NCBI RefSeq assembly: GCF_001598295.1
Contig: NZ_BCYR01000022.1
Coordinates: 1 to 64,000, forward strand
Source: Klebsiella ornithinolytica NBRC 105727 = ATCC 31898
Lineage (GTDB): Bacteria > Pseudomonadota > Gammaproteobacteria > Enterobacterales > Enterobacteriaceae
Direction of reading: 5' to 3'
DNA length: 64,000 bases
Below the pieces are notes generated by a model, which saw nothing but the letters and a program-made list of their open reading frames with translations, did not search any database and was not told the DNA's origin. The translations under genes and the position numbers were made by a program. Positions 1-9,784 of this stretch are shown here, piece by piece; position 1 is the first letter of the stretch; each line of letters opens with the position of its first letter.

Positions 1-73
1 GCAGCGTTTTTATCGTTCGGAAGAGGGGATCATCCTCGTTACCCAGGAAATGCTGAACCGACTTGAACTATGA
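1..73 (+). CDS. glgC: 3' end of glucose-1-phosphate adenylyltransferase (GlgC), partial
   Basis: The window opens in the last 23 codons of a gene read from base 2 and stopped by TGA at 71-73. The tail contains RFYRSEEGI and VTQEML, matching the C-terminus I remember for enterobacterial GlgC (ADP-glucose pyrophosphorylase), the committed step of bacterial glycogen synthesis. Its place directly before glgA agrees with the usual order glgB-glgX-glgC-glgA-glgP. Only the tail is visible, so intactness cannot be judged. Confidence 0.85.
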   Translation, partial: QRFYRSEEGIILVTQEMLNRLEL

Positions 74-162
74 AGCCGTTGGCGGAAATAAAAGCTGCCG
101 CAGCTGTGATTGCCGTCATTGGCATCGCGTCGCCTTCATGCCTGAATAATTAAGGAGCATCC

Positions 163-1596
163 ATGCGAGTTTTACATGTAGGAGCGGAGATGTTCCCTCT
201 GTTGAAAACGGGGGGGCTGGCTGATGTGACCGGTGCTCTCCCGGCGGCGCAAATAGCCGAGGGCGTGGATACCCGCGTGCTGCTGCCGGGGTTTCCCGCG
301 ATCCGCGACGGAGTCGGGGAACCGCAGGTGGTGGCCAGCAGGGAGACCTTCGCCGGGCCGATGACACTGTTGTTTGGCGACTTTAACGGCGTGGGCATCT
401 ATCTGATTGATGCCCCGCATCTCTATGACCGGCCGGGTAATCCTTATCATGACCCGCAGATGCAGGATTATCCCGATAACGTCCTGCGTTTCGCGCTGTT
501 GAGTTGGGTCGCGGCCGAGCTTGCTGGCGGTCTGGATCCGTTCTGGCGGCCTGAAATCGTCCACGCCCATGACTGGCATGCGGGCCTCACGCCGGCTTAT
601 CTGGCCGCCCGCGGCAACCCCGCCAGGTCAGTGTTTACGGTGCACAACATTGCCTATCAGGGCTTGTTCCTCGCCCGGCATATGGCGGAGATCGCTTTAC
701 CGTGGTCATTCTTCCAGATGCATGGGGTGGAGTTTAAAGGACAGATCTCCTTCCTTAAGGCGGGCCTCTATTTCGCTGACCATATCACCACCGTCAGCCC
801 GACGTATGCCCGTGAAATTACCGAACCGCAGTACGCGTTCGGTCTGGAAGAGTTGCTGCGGCAACGTCAGCGGGAAGGGCGACTGTCGGGGATCCTTAAC
901 GGCGTCGACGAAAGCATCTGGGATCCGCGCCGCGATCCGCTGCTGGCTGCGCCTTACGACCGGAACTCGCTGGCTGAGAAAGCGAAGAACAAGCAGCAGC
1001 TGCAGACGACGCTGGGGCTGAAGGAGGACGGCCGGGCGCTGTTGTTCACCGTCGTGAGCCGGCTCACCAGCCAGAAGGGGCTGGATCTGCTCCTTGGCGC
1101 ACTGCCGGGAATCATTGCGCAGGGAGGGCAGCTGGCGCTACTGGGATCCGGCGACCCGGATTTGCAGGCCCGTTTTCTTGCCGCTGCGGCGCAATACTCC
1201 GGGCAGGTGAGTATCCGGATCGGTTACGACGAGGCGCTGTCGCATCAGATGATTGGCGGCGCCGACGTCATCCTGGTGCCCAGCCGTTTTGAACCCTGCG
1301 GTCTGACCCAGCTCTATGGCCTTCGCTACGGCACATTGCCGCTGGTTCGTCGCACCGGCGGACTGGCGGATACCGTCGCCGACTGTTCGCTCGAAAACCT
1401 TGCTGACGGGATCGCGAGCGGATTTGTGTTTACCGACAGCGAGACTGAATCACTATTACATGCCATCCACCGGGCCTTTGTCCTGTGGTCCCGTCCATCG
1501 CTGTGGCGGTACGTGCAACGTCAGGCAATGAGCATGGATTTTAGCTGGCAAATTGCCGCTAAGTCTTTCCACCAGTTGTATCAGCGTATTATTTAA
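163..1596 (+). CDS. glgA: Glycogen synthase GlgA
   Basis: A 477-residue cytoplasmic GT5 glycosyltransferase that adds glucose from ADP-glucose to the non-reducing ends of glycogen. The N-terminal ADP-glucose-binding motif KTGGL is at residues 15-19. The C-terminal Rossmann half carries [13 protein letters not shown] followed by [10 protein letters not shown], the conserved donor-site block with the catalytic Glu. Length equals the family's usual 477. The ATG at 163 follows a good ribosome site, TAAGGAG at 152-158. It lies 89 bp after glgC and 18 bp before glgP, so it is part of one operon. I see no damage; it looks functional. Confidence 0.97.
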   Translation: MRVLHVGAEMFPLLKTGGLADVTGALPAAQIAEGVDTRVLLPGFPAIRDGVGEPQVVASRETFAGPMTLLFGDFNGVGIYLIDAPHLYDRPGNPYHDPQMQDYPDNVLRFALLSWVAAELAGGLDPFWRPEIVHAHDWHAGLTPAYLAARGNPARSVFTVHNIAYQGLFLARHMAEIALPWSFFQMHGVEFKGQISFLKAGLYFADHITTVSPTYAREITEPQYAFGLEELLRQRQREGRLSGILNGVDESIWDPRRDPLLAAPYDRNSLAEKAKNKQQLQTTLGLKEDGRALLFTVVSRLTSQKGLDLLLGALPGIIAQGGQLALLGSGDPDLQARFLAAAAQYSGQVSIRIGYDEALSHQMIGGADVILVPSRFEPCGLTQLYGLRYGTLPLVRRTGGLADTVADCSLENLADGIASGFVFTDSETESLLHAIHRAFVLWSRPSLWRYVQRQAMSMDFSWQIAAKSFHQLYQRII

Positions 1597-1614
1597 TTGC
1601 TACGGATAAGAAAA

Positions 1615-4062
1615 ATGGAACCACGCTTAAGTTATATTTCACCCAGTCTGAATGAAGAAGCGCTACAGCATGCTATCGCTTATAAGCTCATGTTTATTCT
1701 TGGTAAAGATCTCTCACTTGCCAATAAGCATGAATGGCTCAACGCCACGCTGTTCGCCGTTCGCGATCGGCTGGTAGAACGTTGGCTGCGGGCGCATCGG
1801 GCGCGGATCTCGCAGCAGGCCCGGCAGGTTTATTATCTGTCGATGGAGTTTCTCATCGGCCGAACCCTCTCTAATGCCTTACTGTCGCTGGGCATCTATG
1901 AGGATGTGAAAACGGCTCTGGCAGGGATGGGGCTGGATCTGGAAGAGCTGATTGATGAGGAGAACGATCCGGGGCTGGGCAACGGCGGTCTCGGTCGTCT
2001 GGCGGCCTGTTTTCTCGATTCCCTGGCCACACTGGGGCTGCCAGGCCGCGGCTATGGTATCCGCTACGACTACGGTATGTTCAAGCAAAACATCATCGAC
2101 GGCCGGCAGATGGAGTCACCGGACTACTGGCTGGAGTACGGTAACCCGTGGGAATTCGAGCGCCATAAAACCCGCTATACCGTGCGCTTTGGCGGACGTG
2201 TTCAACATGAGGGCAAAAACTCACGCTGGCTGGAAACCGAAGAAATTATTGCCGTGGCCTACGATCAGATTATCCCGGGTTATGACACCGATGCCACCAA
2301 CACCCTGCGTTTGTGGAGTGCCCAGGCCAGCAGTGAAATTAATCTCGGTAAATTTAACCAGGGGGACTATTTCGCCGCCGTGGAGGATAAGAACCACTCT
2401 GAGAACGTTTCCCGCGTGCTTTACCCGGACGACTCGACCTATTCCGGGCGTGAACTGCGCCTGCGTCAGGAGTATTTCCTTGTTTCGGCGACGGTACAGG
2501 ACATCCTCACCCGTCATTACCAGCTGTATCAAACCTATGACAACCTGGCGGATAAAATTGCTATCCACCTCAATGACACCCATCCGGTGCTGTCGATCCC
2601 GGAGCTGATGCGTCTGCTGATTGACGAACACCGCTTCAGCTGGGATGACGCGTTTGAGGTGACCTGTCGGGTCTTCTCCTACACCAACCATACCCTGATG
2701 AGCGAAGCGCTGGAGACCTGGCCGGTCGATATGCTGGGGAAAATCCTGCCGCGCCATTTGCAGATTATCTTCGAGATTAATGACTATTTTCTGAAAACGA
2801 TGCAGGAGCACTATCCCGATGATATGGCGTTGCTGAGCCGGACCTCGATTATTGATGAGTCCAATGGTCGCCGCGTGCGGATGGCCTGGCTGGCGGTAGT
2901 GGTCAGTCACAAGGTTAACGGCGTGTCGGAACTGCACTCCCGGCTGATGGTGGAGTCGCTGTTTGCCGATTTCGCCAAAATCTTTCCGCGACGCTTCACC
3001 AACGTCACCAACGGTGTCACGCCGCGCCGCTGGCTGGCGGCCGCTAATCCGTCCCTTTCCGGGGTTCTGGACCGTTATATTGGCCAGACCTGGCGCACAG
3101 ATTTAAGTCAGCTGAGTGAACTGGGGGAATATCAGGATTATCCGCTGGTTAACCAGGCCGTCAGCGAAGCCAAACTGGCGAATAAACAGCGGCTGGCCGA
3201 TTATATTGCCCGCCAGCTGGGGGTGGTGGTTAATCCGAAGGCGCTGTTTGATGTGCAAATTAAGCGCATTCACGAATACAAACGCCAGCTGATGAATGTG
3301 CTGCACGTGATCACCCGCTATAACCGTATCAAGGCTGACCCGCAGGCCGACTGGGTGCCGCGAGTGGTGATTTTCGCCGGCAAAGCCGCATCCGCTTACC
3401 ACACGGCAAAACAGATAATCCATCTGATTAACGATGTAGCCAAAGTCATCAACAGCGATCCGCAGATCGGCGACAAGTTAAAGGTGGTGTTCATTCCCAA
3501 CTACAGCGTCAGTCTGGCGCAGACCATCATTCCGGCCGCGGATCTTTCTGAGCAGATTTCGCTGGCAGGGACCGAAGCCTCCGGGACCAGTAACATGAAA
3601 TTCGCCCTCAACGGCGCGCTGACCATTGGCACGCTGGACGGCGCCAACGTTGAAATGCTGGAGCACGTGGGGGAGGAGAATATCTTTATCTTCGGTAATA
3701 CCGCCGAACAGGTTGAGGCGCTGCGCAGCAACGGCTACCAGCCGCATGATTACTACGACCATGATGAAGAGTTGCGCCAGGCGCTGACCCAGATGGGGAC
3801 CGGGGTGTTCAGCCCACAGGAGCCGGACCGCTATCGCGGTCTGCTGGATTCGCTGATTAACTTTGGCGACCACTATCAGGTTCTGGCCGATTACCGCAGC
3901 TATGTTGACTGTCAGGACAGGGTGGATGCGCTCTACCGAACCCCGGAAGAGTGGACCGCCAAAACAATGCACAACATTACCAACATGGGCTATTTCTCAT
4001 CGGACCGTACGGTGCGGGAGTATGCGCAAAAGATCTGGTATATCGACAAAACGCAGCTCTAG
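1615..4062 (+). CDS. glgP: Glycogen phosphorylase GlgP
   Basis: An 815-residue GT35 phosphorylase that uses pyridoxal phosphate to release glucose-1-phosphate from glycogen. The PLP-lysine block [11 protein letters not shown] is present with Lys about residue 662, followed by [10 protein letters not shown]. Length matches the E. coli enzyme (815). The frame is open from a TTG at 1597, but the ATG at 1615 gives the family N-terminus and follows GGATAAG, so I use it. It is co-transcribed with glgA. Together glgA and glgP build and mobilise glycogen, and pgm downstream converts the released glucose-1-phosphate. Confidence 0.96.
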   Translation: MEPRLSYISPSLNEEALQHAIAYKLMFILGKDLSLANKHEWLNATLFAVRDRLVERWLRAHRARISQQARQVYYLSMEFLIGRTLSNALLSLGIYEDVKTALAGMGLDLEELIDEENDPGLGNGGLGRLAACFLDSLATLGLPGRGYGIRYDYGMFKQNIIDGRQMESPDYWLEYGNPWEFERHKTRYTVRFGGRVQHEGKNSRWLETEEIIAVAYDQIIPGYDTDATNTLRLWSAQASSEINLGKFNQGDYFAAVEDKNHSENVSRVLYPDDSTYSGRELRLRQEYFLVSATVQDILTRHYQLYQTYDNLADKIAIHLNDTHPVLSIPELMRLLIDEHRFSWDDAFEVTCRVFSYTNHTLMSEALETWPVDMLGKILPRHLQIIFEINDYFLKTMQEHYPDDMALLSRTSIIDESNGRRVRMAWLAVVVSHKVNGVSELHSRLMVESLFADFAKIFPRRFTNVTNGVTPRRWLAAANPSLSGVLDRYIGQTWRTDLSQLSELGEYQDYPLVNQAVSEAKLANKQRLADYIARQLGVVVNPKALFDVQIKRIHEYKRQLMNVLHVITRYNRIKADPQADWVPRVVIFAGKAASAYHTAKQIIHLINDVAKVINSDPQIGDKLKVVFIPNYSVSLAQTIIPAADLSEQISLAGTEASGTSNMKFALNGALTIGTLDGANVEMLEHVGEENIFIFGNTAEQVEALRSNGYQPHDYYDHDEELRQALTQMGTGVFSPQEPDRYRGLLDSLINFGDHYQVLADYRSYVDCQDRVDALYRTPEEWTAKTMHNITNMGYFSSDRTVREYAQKIWYIDKTQL

Positions 4063-4074
4063 GCCACATTCACG

Positions 4075-4093
4075 CCCCCGGGAGCGCCGGGGG
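4075..4093 (+). other. GC-rich hairpin between glgP and pgm
   Basis: CCCCCGG and CCGGGGG form a 7-bp perfect stem around GAGCG in the 104-bp glgP-pgm gap. No T-tract follows, so it is probably an attenuating or RNA-stabilising hairpin rather than a full terminator. pgm has its own ribosome site (GACAGGAG) just before 4167. Confidence 0.4.
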
Positions 4094-4166
4094 AAAGGGG
4101 GCACCATCGGTGAGCGACCCAGCAGGAACACATTAATAAGCCTGACGGATATGACAGGAGAGAAAA

Positions 4167-5810
4167 ATGACGGACAGTAAACGCGCAGGGGAGCCTGCGC
4201 AACAAAGTGATTTGATTAACGTCGCTCAGCTGACCGCGCAGTACTACGTACTGAAGCCGGAAGCGGGCAACGCGGAGCATGCGGTGAAGTTTGGCACCTC
4301 TGGCCATCGTGGCAGCGCAGGGCGCCATAACTTCAATGAGCAGCATATTCTGGCGATCGCTCAGGCGATTGCGGAAGACCGCGCGAAGAACGGGATTACC
4401 GGTCCCTGCTACGTAGGTAAAGATACCCACGCGCTCTCCGAACCGGCCTTTATTTCGGTTCTGGAAGTGCTGGCAGCCAACGGCGTTGATGTTATCGTGC
4501 AGGAAAACAACGGTTTTACCCCGACGCCGGCCATTTCCAATGCCATCCTGGTGCACAACAAAAAAGGCGGTCCGCTGGCGGACGGCATCGTGATTACGCC
4601 GTCGCATAACCCGCCGGAAGATGGCGGTATCAAGTACAACCCGCCGAACGGCGGCCCGGCGGATACCAACGTCACCAAAGTGGTCGAGAATCGCGCTAAC
4701 GAACTGCTGGCCTCGGGTCTGCAGGGCGTCAGGCGCCTCTCCCTCGACGCGGCACTGGCATCCGGTCATGTCAAAGAGCAGGATCTGGTGCAGCCGTTTA
4801 TTGAAGGACTGGCGGATATCGTCGATATGGCGGCGATTCAGAAAGCCGGCCTCAGGCTCGGGGTCGATCCGCTGGGCGGGTCCGGTATCGAATACTGGAA
4901 GCGTATCGCCGGGCACTACAAGCTCGATCTGACCATCGTCAACGATCACGTCGATCAAACCTTCCGCTTTATGCACCTTGATAAAGACGGCGCCATTCGC
5001 ATGGACTGCTCTTCGGAGTGCGCGATGGCAGGGCTGCTGGCGCTGCGCGATAAGTTCGATCTGGCTTTCGCTAACGATCCGGATTATGACCGTCACGGCA
5101 TCGTCACGCCGGCAGGTCTGATGAACCCGAACCACTATCTGGCGGTGGCGATTAACTACCTGTTCCGGCATCGTCCGCAGTGGGGCCAGGATGTCGCCGT
5201 CGGTAAGACGCTGGTCTCCTCGGCGATGATCGATCGCGTGGTGAACGACCTCGGCCGTAAGCTGGTGGAAGTGCCGGTGGGCTTTAAATGGTTTGTTGAC
5301 GGTCTGTTCGACGGCAGCTTCGGCTTCGGCGGCGAAGAGAGCGCGGGCGCCTCGTTCCTGCGTTTTGACGGAACCCCGTGGTCGACCGACAAAGACGGGA
5401 TCATCATGTGCCTGCTGGCGGCAGAAATCACCGCCGTCACCGGTAAAAACCCGCAGGAGCACTACGACGAGCTGGCCGCCCGCTTCGGCGCGCCAAGCTA
5501 TAACCGTCTGCAGGCTTCGGCCACTTCCGCACAGAAAGCGGCGCTGTCGAAGCTGTCGCCGGAAATGGTCAGCGCCAGCCAGCTGGCCGGCGACCCGATC
5601 ACCGCACGTCTGACCGCCGCGCCGGGCAACGGCGCATCGATTGGTGGTCTGAAAGTGATGACCGACAACGGCTGGTTCGCCGCACGTCCGTCAGGTACGG
5701 AAGACGCTTACAAGATCTACTGCGAGAGCTTCCTCGGTGAAGCACATCGTAAGCAGATCGAGAAAGAAGCGGTGGAAATCGTAAATAGCGTGCTAGCAGC
5801 GCACCATTAG
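4167..5810 (+). CDS. pgm: Phosphoglucomutase (alpha-D-glucose specific)
   Basis: A 547-residue alpha-D-phosphohexomutase that interconverts glucose-1-phosphate and glucose-6-phosphate, linking glycogen to glycolysis. The phospho-serine loop TPSHNPP has Ser146 (E. coli numbering agrees). The metal loop DPDYD spans residues 304-308, with sugar-specificity GEESAG and phosphate-binding RPSGTED near the end. Family length is about 546. On chromosomes pgm is normally not next to glgP, so this head-to-tail arrangement is a plasmid-specific assembly. Only the first ten or so residues differ noticeably from the E. coli sequence I remember. It should be functional. Confidence 0.96.
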   Translation: MTDSKRAGEPAQQSDLINVAQLTAQYYVLKPEAGNAEHAVKFGTSGHRGSAGRHNFNEQHILAIAQAIAEDRAKNGITGPCYVGKDTHALSEPAFISVLEVLAANGVDVIVQENNGFTPTPAISNAILVHNKKGGPLADGIVITPSHNPPEDGGIKYNPPNGGPADTNVTKVVENRANELLASGLQGVRRLSLDAALASGHVKEQDLVQPFIEGLADIVDMAAIQKAGLRLGVDPLGGSGIEYWKRIAGHYKLDLTIVNDHVDQTFRFMHLDKDGAIRMDCSSECAMAGLLALRDKFDLAFANDPDYDRHGIVTPAGLMNPNHYLAVAINYLFRHRPQWGQDVAVGKTLVSSAMIDRVVNDLGRKLVEVPVGFKWFVDGLFDGSFGFGGEESAGASFLRFDGTPWSTDKDGIIMCLLAAEITAVTGKNPQEHYDELAARFGAPSYNRLQASATSAQKAALSKLSPEMVSASQLAGDPITARLTAAPGNGASIGGLKVMTDNGWFAARPSGTEDAYKIYCESFLGEAHRKQIEKEAVEIVNSVLAAHH

Positions 5811-5817
5811 AGCAACT

Positions 5818-5845
5818 GACGTACTCCGGGGAGCCGGGGTACGTC
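5818..5845 (+). terminator. Possible terminator hairpin after pgm
   Basis: A 12-bp stem (GACGTACTCCGG against CCGGGGTACGTC, one G-U pair, 4-base loop) begins 8 bp after the pgm stop. The following bases are not a T-run, so any terminator would be weak or factor-dependent. Confidence 0.4.
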
Positions 5846-5956
5846 ACAGTTAACCGGCGATGAAATTCACTTCTACGCCGACACCAGTCCAGGCGTCACT
5901 TTGTCAGAACGTAAGGAACGGTACGATTCGCAAAAGGTTATTGCTGCGGGGACTCT

Positions 5957-6526
5957 ATGAATATCTATGTTGTTACCAATAATAATTTCATGCTTGAAGG
6001 TCTGAAATGTATGTTTAGCGACAACAGCCTCTCCGTCAACAGGGTTTTATTTTCCCGGATCACCGAAATTGCTTTCAGCAACAGCGATGTGGTGATTGTG
6101 GAGTCAGAGCTGAAAACCTGCGATGCCGGGCGTCTCAAACACCTGCACATTTCACCAGTCAATATCATCTTTTTATTAAAACCGCGGTCAGGAATGAGGG
6201 GGGCAGATCGCGAAGCGGTATTCATTGATACCGAATTAACAGGTAATGAATATCTCATGATAAGGCAGGTTTTTAAAAAAATGCGGATTCATCTGAAGAG
6301 GGAAAAGTTGGCGTTTACCAAAAGAGAAGCGCATATCATCCATCTGATTTTAAATGGCTACTCGCTGGTGGAAATTTCCCGCCGCCTGCTAATCTCCATA
6401 AAAACGGTTCAGTCTTATGTCAATATTATTTTGCATAAACTGAATGCCACAAAAATAAGTGAAATATACCGTTGCAAAAGCCTCATCATTGACAGCTTTG
6501 TCAGGAAAAATTTGCATCTTCAATGA
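5957..6526 (+). CDS. LuxR-type HTH transcriptional regulator (orphan)
   Basis: A 189-residue protein with a C-terminal LuxR/GerE helix-turn-helix (about residues 118-175; FTKREAHIIHLI, then SLVEISRRLLISIKTVQSY). The N-terminal half resembles a degenerate receiver or sensory domain and lacks the usual pair of Asp residues near the start. It therefore looks like the 'response-regulator-like without phosphorylation' group common in enterobacteria. The ATG at 5957 follows GGGGAC. It is AT-richer than pgm before it and probably a separate acquisition. Targets are unknown; control of the adjacent glycogen genes is possible but nothing in the sequence proves it. Confidence 0.8.
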   Translation: MNIYVVTNNNFMLEGLKCMFSDNSLSVNRVLFSRITEIAFSNSDVVIVESELKTCDAGRLKHLHISPVNIIFLLKPRSGMRGADREAVFIDTELTGNEYLMIRQVFKKMRIHLKREKLAFTKREAHIIHLILNGYSLVEISRRLLISIKTVQSYVNIILHKLNATKISEIYRCKSLIIDSFVRKNLHLQ

Positions 6527-6571
6527 GATATGGATTTTTCCTGATACACTATCCATCGATAAACGACAAAG

Positions 6572-6600
6572 AAAAAGGCAATGTCAGCGGCGACATTGCC
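6572..6600 (-). terminator. Rho-independent terminator for the minus-strand permease remnant
   Basis: GGCAATGTC (6577-6585) pairs with GACATTGCC (6592-6600). Read on the minus strand the hairpin is followed by TTTTTC (6572-6576). It sits just beyond the stop of the permease fragment, as expected for its original terminator. Confidence 0.7.
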
Positions 6601-6609
6601 TCGCTAATA

Positions 6610-7059
6610 TTATAAGGTTTCGTTTTGCACCACACCACTGCGTGGGCCTGTATTACGTCCATTGCTCAGGAAGACCACGCCAAACAGCAGAATCACCGAG
6701 ACGATGGCGGAGAACAGATAGAATACAAAATGGTAGCCAAACGCATCAAACAACATCCCCACCGGGATCGATAACAACACGATACCCAGCGAGCTGGCGA
6801 TCTGGAATCCCACGAGGAAGATGGTGGAAGATAAGCGAGAATCAAAGTTGGACACGCTGTATTTGAATACCGAGATCACAAACAGCGGTACTTCAATCGC
6901 ATGAAATAGCTTAATCAGCGAGATGATGTAAGGGCTTTCTGAGGTTGCTGACACCAGAATGCGACAGATCATGATCATGCCTCCTGCAATCAGCGCTTTT
7001 TTCGCTCCCACCTTGTTTACAAAGAAGGGGATGACGGCCATTCCGATGGCTTCCAGCAA
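6610..7059 (-). pseudogene. C-terminal fragment of an oligosaccharide:H+ symporter (LacY/RafB/CscB family)
   Basis: A 149-residue stretch matching only the last third of a 12-helix MFS sugar permease. HAIEVP, FKYSVSNFD, RLSSTIFL and GFQIASSLG are hallmarks of the sucrose/raffinose permeases CscB and RafB more than of LacY. The family length is about 415, so the first eight helices are missing. In the same frame the similarity stops at about 7065, where unrelated sequence is fused. The original terminator (6572-6600) survives. It cannot transport; it is a scar of a lost sugar-uptake operon. Confidence 0.85.
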
Positions 7060-7065
7060 GAATAA

Positions 7066-7162
7066 CTACCATAGTGCCTGCTACAGCGGCTAAGAAAAAA
7101 GTGGTGAAGAATGCGCATCCGACTACCAGTAACAATCCAATCAGTTCAAATATCATATTCAT
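7066..7162 (-). pseudogene. N-terminal fragment of a small membrane protein fused to the permease remnant
   Basis: An ATG at 7162 opens a frame of about 32 hydrophobic residues (MNMIFELIGLLLVVG, then FFTTFFLAAVAG). It then runs out of frame into the permease remnant near 7066 and stops at 6911. The change of coding frame and family at this point marks a recombination junction. The parent gene is not recognised. Confidence 0.5.
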
Positions 7163-7210
7163 GATTGCGCTCCAGGTGAGATAACTGCGAACAGACTGAT
7201 GCTGGCTGTA

Positions 7211-7414
7211 TTATTTAACATATTTCCAAACGCCTGCAGGTATTTTATCATAAAACTTCCCCATTGCCATTTCCGCCAGCCGGTGATCAACCGCGGCATT
7301 GAAATGCTCAAGCTCATCATCTGACAGAGAATATTTATTTTTTTCTATTATCCTTTCCAGGGTTTCCTTTGATGTACAGCGCCGTAGTCGAAAAATCCAT
7401 TCCTGTTTCGTCAT
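7211..7414 (-). CDS. Hha/YmoA-family gene-expression modulator
   Basis: A 67-residue protein of the Hha family. These small proteins bind H-NS and tune silencing of horizontally acquired and thermo- or osmo-regulated genes. Family blocks are clear: [34 protein letters not shown], then [10 protein letters not shown]. Plasmid-borne copies are thought to limit the fitness cost of plasmid genes by feeding the host H-NS network. It is the last intact gene of the minus-strand cluster, 33 bp after the next gene upstream. No H-NS homologue lies in the window, so it must use the host's. Confidence 0.93.
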   Translation of the reverse strand: MTKQEWIFRLRRCTSKETLERIIEKNKYSLSDDELEHFNAAVDHRLAEMAMGKFYDKIPAGVWKYVK

Positions 7415-7447
7415 TGGTTTTTTATATCCTGAGGTGTCCCGGTAATA

Positions 7448-7819
7448 TCATTCTGGAAGATGCATTTCTTTCAGCCGGTTATGAGTGAACCATTTTGCAT
7501 ATATGATGTAACCCACAAAAGTTAAGAGTGCGGACAGGCTATATATCCGGAGAACAGGTACCACGTGATGAAAACGTATCATCTGACCGGATTCATCTGC
7601 CAGACTCATTAATGCATTGCTGTATGGTTCAGTCTGAAAGAACTCGTAGTAAGGTACCATCACAACGTGAAGAAAAAATAAATTAAGCAGATACGTCAGA
7701 GAGAACGCGTGCTCCTGCCCGTTATAGGGCGCATACTGCGCGAAGGCGAACATCCATCCTGTGAAAAGCAGAAAACACATCGTGAAATACACCACCACCC
7801 ATATCGCTGTTTTCATCAC
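7448..7819 (-). CDS. Uncharacterised inner-membrane protein
   Basis: A 123-residue protein with three or four predicted membrane segments: about residues 5-25 (WVVVYFTMCFLLFTGWMF), 42-60 and 88-110. Aromatic-rich connecting loops contain a VPYYEFF patch. I do not recognise the family. It lies in the minus-strand cluster between the hha-like gene and a charged cytoplasmic protein, so co-transcription is likely. Confidence 0.6.
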   Translation of the reverse strand: MMKTAIWVVVYFTMCFLLFTGWMFAFAQYAPYNGQEHAFSLTYLLNLFFLHVVMVPYYEFFQTEPYSNALMSLADESGQMIRFHHVVPVLRIYSLSALLTFVGYIIYAKWFTHNRLKEMHLPE

Positions 7820-7859
7820 TGCCCCTCAGTTATATAATTTTTCTGTAACGCAAATTTCT

Positions 7860-8354
7860 TCAGGCGTTATGGCCCGTGCCGTTCTGCTTCAGATAATCAC
7901 TGATGCTCAGGCCGGACAAGCGAATTTTATCCGAAATCTCCCTGAACTGCTCCTCCCAGCCGTCCTGCAGCTCCCTGATTGCCGCGATCTGGAAAGCAAC
8001 ACTGAAAGGCGTTCTGCCCAGTTTCTCGGAAAGCCAGAACAGATGCTTGCCAATCTCTTCGTCCGGTACCGAATCGAGCGCATCACTCAGTAAGGTTTTT
8101 TCGTCTTCCTGCCAGGGATGACCGGCTCGCGGAAAACGCGGATCAGGCTGGCGGTCTTTTTTCTCCCTTTTTTCCCGTCTGGCAACGGCCGGCGCTTCGC
8201 CTTTTTTCAAGCCGACGCGCGCTTTCATGGCGCCGATGGCAGCGACGGCCAGTACCAGCGTTTCACGCTCCTTGCGCGTGAGCAGGCTGTCCTCGCAAAT
8301 CAGGGTGTTCAGGTTATCGATCAGCGTATTCAGCCCGGGTTCAGTGACTTTCAT
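7860..8354 (-). CDS. Uncharacterised conserved plasmid protein (charged, helical)
   Basis: 164 residues, strongly charged in the middle (RREKREKKDRQ about residues 60-72), then EDEKTLLSDAL and EEIGKHLFWLSEKLGRTPFSVAFQI. The last part resembles a helix-turn-helix-like segment of the kind that reads 'more than one helix, then RTPFSVA', as in some Myb/SANT-like bacterial plasmid proteins; this is only a suggestion. No membrane segment or signal peptide. It lies 30 bp downstream of the next gene in the minus-strand operon. Confidence 0.6.
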   Translation of the reverse strand: MKVTEPGLNTLIDNLNTLICEDSLLTRKERETLVLAVAAIGAMKARVGLKKGEAPAVARREKREKKDRQPDPRFPRAGHPWQEDEKTLLSDALDSVPDEEIGKHLFWLSEKLGRTPFSVAFQIAAIRELQDGWEEQFREISDKIRLSGLSISDYLKQNGTGHNA

Positions 8355-8384
8355 TTTATGCTCCTGTTCCTTGTGTGGTGGCGA

Positions 8385-8960
8385 TCAGTCCCGGCTCTCA
8401 TTCACCTGAACGATGACCGGCAGGCCTGCATCAAAACAGGCCTGATACCAGCTGGCCACCTGCAGGGGATCGCCCTCTTTTATCCGGCGTATGCCGCCGG
8501 CATCCGTCAGCTGCAGGCAGGTGGTACCGTCCAGACGGATCACGTAGGCCGCTTCCCTGATGGTGTAATGGCCGTCATCCAGCTGCAGCTCCACCGCGTC
8601 ACCGGCAGCCGTCTGGCGTAACGGCAGACGCCGGACGTCGGTCAGTCGTTGTCGTGCCGTTTCAGCCTCGCGTTCTGCCTGGAAGAGCGGTTCTGCAATG
8701 CCGCGACCGGCCTCCGTCAGCTCGACGGCCAGCTGCAGGTTCGGCGCGCGCAGGGTGCGCAGCCAGCCCGCGGCTTCCATGCGCCGGCAGGAGGCGCGCA
8801 GGTTCGGTCCGTACACCGGGGCGTCCCCGCCCTGCTCCAGCACCCGCTCGATATCCCGCGTCGCCACCGGCCCCGGACGTTTCGCATCGAGGGCGGCCAG
8901 CACAATCAGTACCCGTCGCTGCAGCGGCGACGGCCTGCGGGAGGTTGTTACTGCTGCCAT
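8385..8960 (-). CDS. Uncharacterised winged-helix-like protein
   Basis: 191 residues. The N-terminal 90 look like a winged helix: SPLQRRVLIVLAALDA, then TRDIERVLEQ, NLRASCRRMEAAGWL and ELTEAGR, the order helix, helix, recognition helix, wing seen in MarR/PadR-like folds. The C-terminal half is a separate mixed domain ending QVNESRD. It overlaps the upstream small gene by 13 bp, indicating coupled translation. It is the most plausible binder of the four phased palindromes in front of the operon (9257-9377), but that is inference. Confidence 0.6.
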   Translation of the reverse strand: MAAVTTSRRPSPLQRRVLIVLAALDAKRPGPVATRDIERVLEQGGDAPVYGPNLRASCRRMEAAGWLRTLRAPNLQLAVELTEAGRGIAEPLFQAEREAETARQRLTDVRRLPLRQTAAGDAVELQLDDGHYTIREAAYVIRLDGTTCLQLTDAGGIRRIKEGDPLQVASWYQACFDAGLPVIVQVNESRD

Positions 8961-9217
8961 GAACGTTGTTCTGCTGTGGGAGCGCGCAGGAGCATTCCGG
9001 TGAGGCGCAGATGGTCCCTGTCGGCGACGTCTTCCGGGGCACGGCCCGCCATCGCCAGGTGGTACCAGAGTTCGATCGCGCTGCGTGCCCAGGCAATCTC
9101 CGCATCGGCATCATTGCAGTCCGCACGGTTTGCCCGTTCAAGACACGCGTTAATAAAATCTTCCGTGTCGCCAAGCATGGTTTCATAACTCAGGTGAAAG
9201 AATACTTTCTCATCCAT
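8948..9217 (-). CDS. Uncharacterised small acidic protein, first gene of the minus-strand operon
   Basis: 89 residues, acidic and helical (TEDFINACLERANRADCNDADAE, then AIELWYHLAMAGR). No recognised domain. The start is at 9217, 40 bp from the first of the four phased repeats, so it is probably the promoter-proximal gene and subject to whatever binds there. It overlaps the winged-helix-like gene by 13 bp. Confidence 0.55.
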   Translation of the reverse strand: MDEKVFFHLSYETMLGDTEDFINACLERANRADCNDADAEIAWARSAIELWYHLAMAGRAPEDVADRDHLRLTGMLLRAPTAEQRSWQQ

Positions 9218-9256
9218 CCTGCACGCTCCGTCTGGTTATGTGATTAAAGAAGATAA

Positions 9257-9377
9257 ATCATATCATATATGATTTATTACTCATCATTTAAACATCATAT
9301 CAGATATTATTATGCGGTTAATGATAAATATCATATCAAGTATGATTTTGTGAGTGTGACTTAATTATCATATCACT
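9257..9377. repeat. Four phased ATCATATC repeats (36-37 bp spacing)
   Basis: Sites start at 9257, 9294, 9330 and 9367 (spacing 37, 36, 37). Three have the form ATCATA-(5 bp)-TATGAT: the first is a perfect palindrome with 9-bp arms (9255-9275), the second has TATTAT as its right half, the third is exact. The fourth keeps only the left half ATCATATCA. The stretch is AT-rich and lies between the minus-strand operon start (9217) and the plus-strand gene at 9785. It looks like an operator array, or less likely a replication or partition iteron set. Confidence 0.75.
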
Positions 9378-9784
9378 TACCGGTTTCCCGCCGCGCAGAT
9401 CCGGTTTCTGGCTGTTCCGGATCTCCATGCCCTCTCTGGCGCGCCGCGACCCACTGACACAAGATGTGCCACTCCGTCAGCTGCGTTTTCTTCTATATGT
9501 TGTGTTCCTCCCCTGCCCCGTGACCGCCCGATCACCCCCATTAAAGGGCGATGTGGTTATTTCGTGTGCGTGGTACACTTCCGGAAACTGCGGAATAACA
9601 GAAAAGTCGGATCAGGTCGGAATGGGCATCCGGTAATTTAACGGCGTGGTTATATGGCTGCTTATTATTTCAGTGTTTGAAATTAACTGTTGTGAAAGTC
9701 ACTTTCTCAACAGAGTGGCACTCATCTGACGATGATTGAGGTGTGGTAAAATTGCACGGCTAACTATTCAACTGAGGAAAGGAC
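9378..9784. other. Intergenic region without a recognised gene
   Basis: About 400 bp upstream of the gene at 9785. A short open frame at 9427-9636 has no ribosome site and an atypical composition, so I do not call it. Probable promoter elements for 9785 lie near 9690-9760, but none is clear enough to place. Confidence 0.4.

Noticed and set aside
4059..5462. 467-codon open frame antisense to pgm
   Set aside because: It mirrors the third-base bias of pgm, has no ribosome site and no recognisable protein; a shadow of a GC-rich gene.
9427..9636. 69-codon frame upstream of 9785
   Set aside because: No ribosome site, irregular composition, no homology that I recognise.
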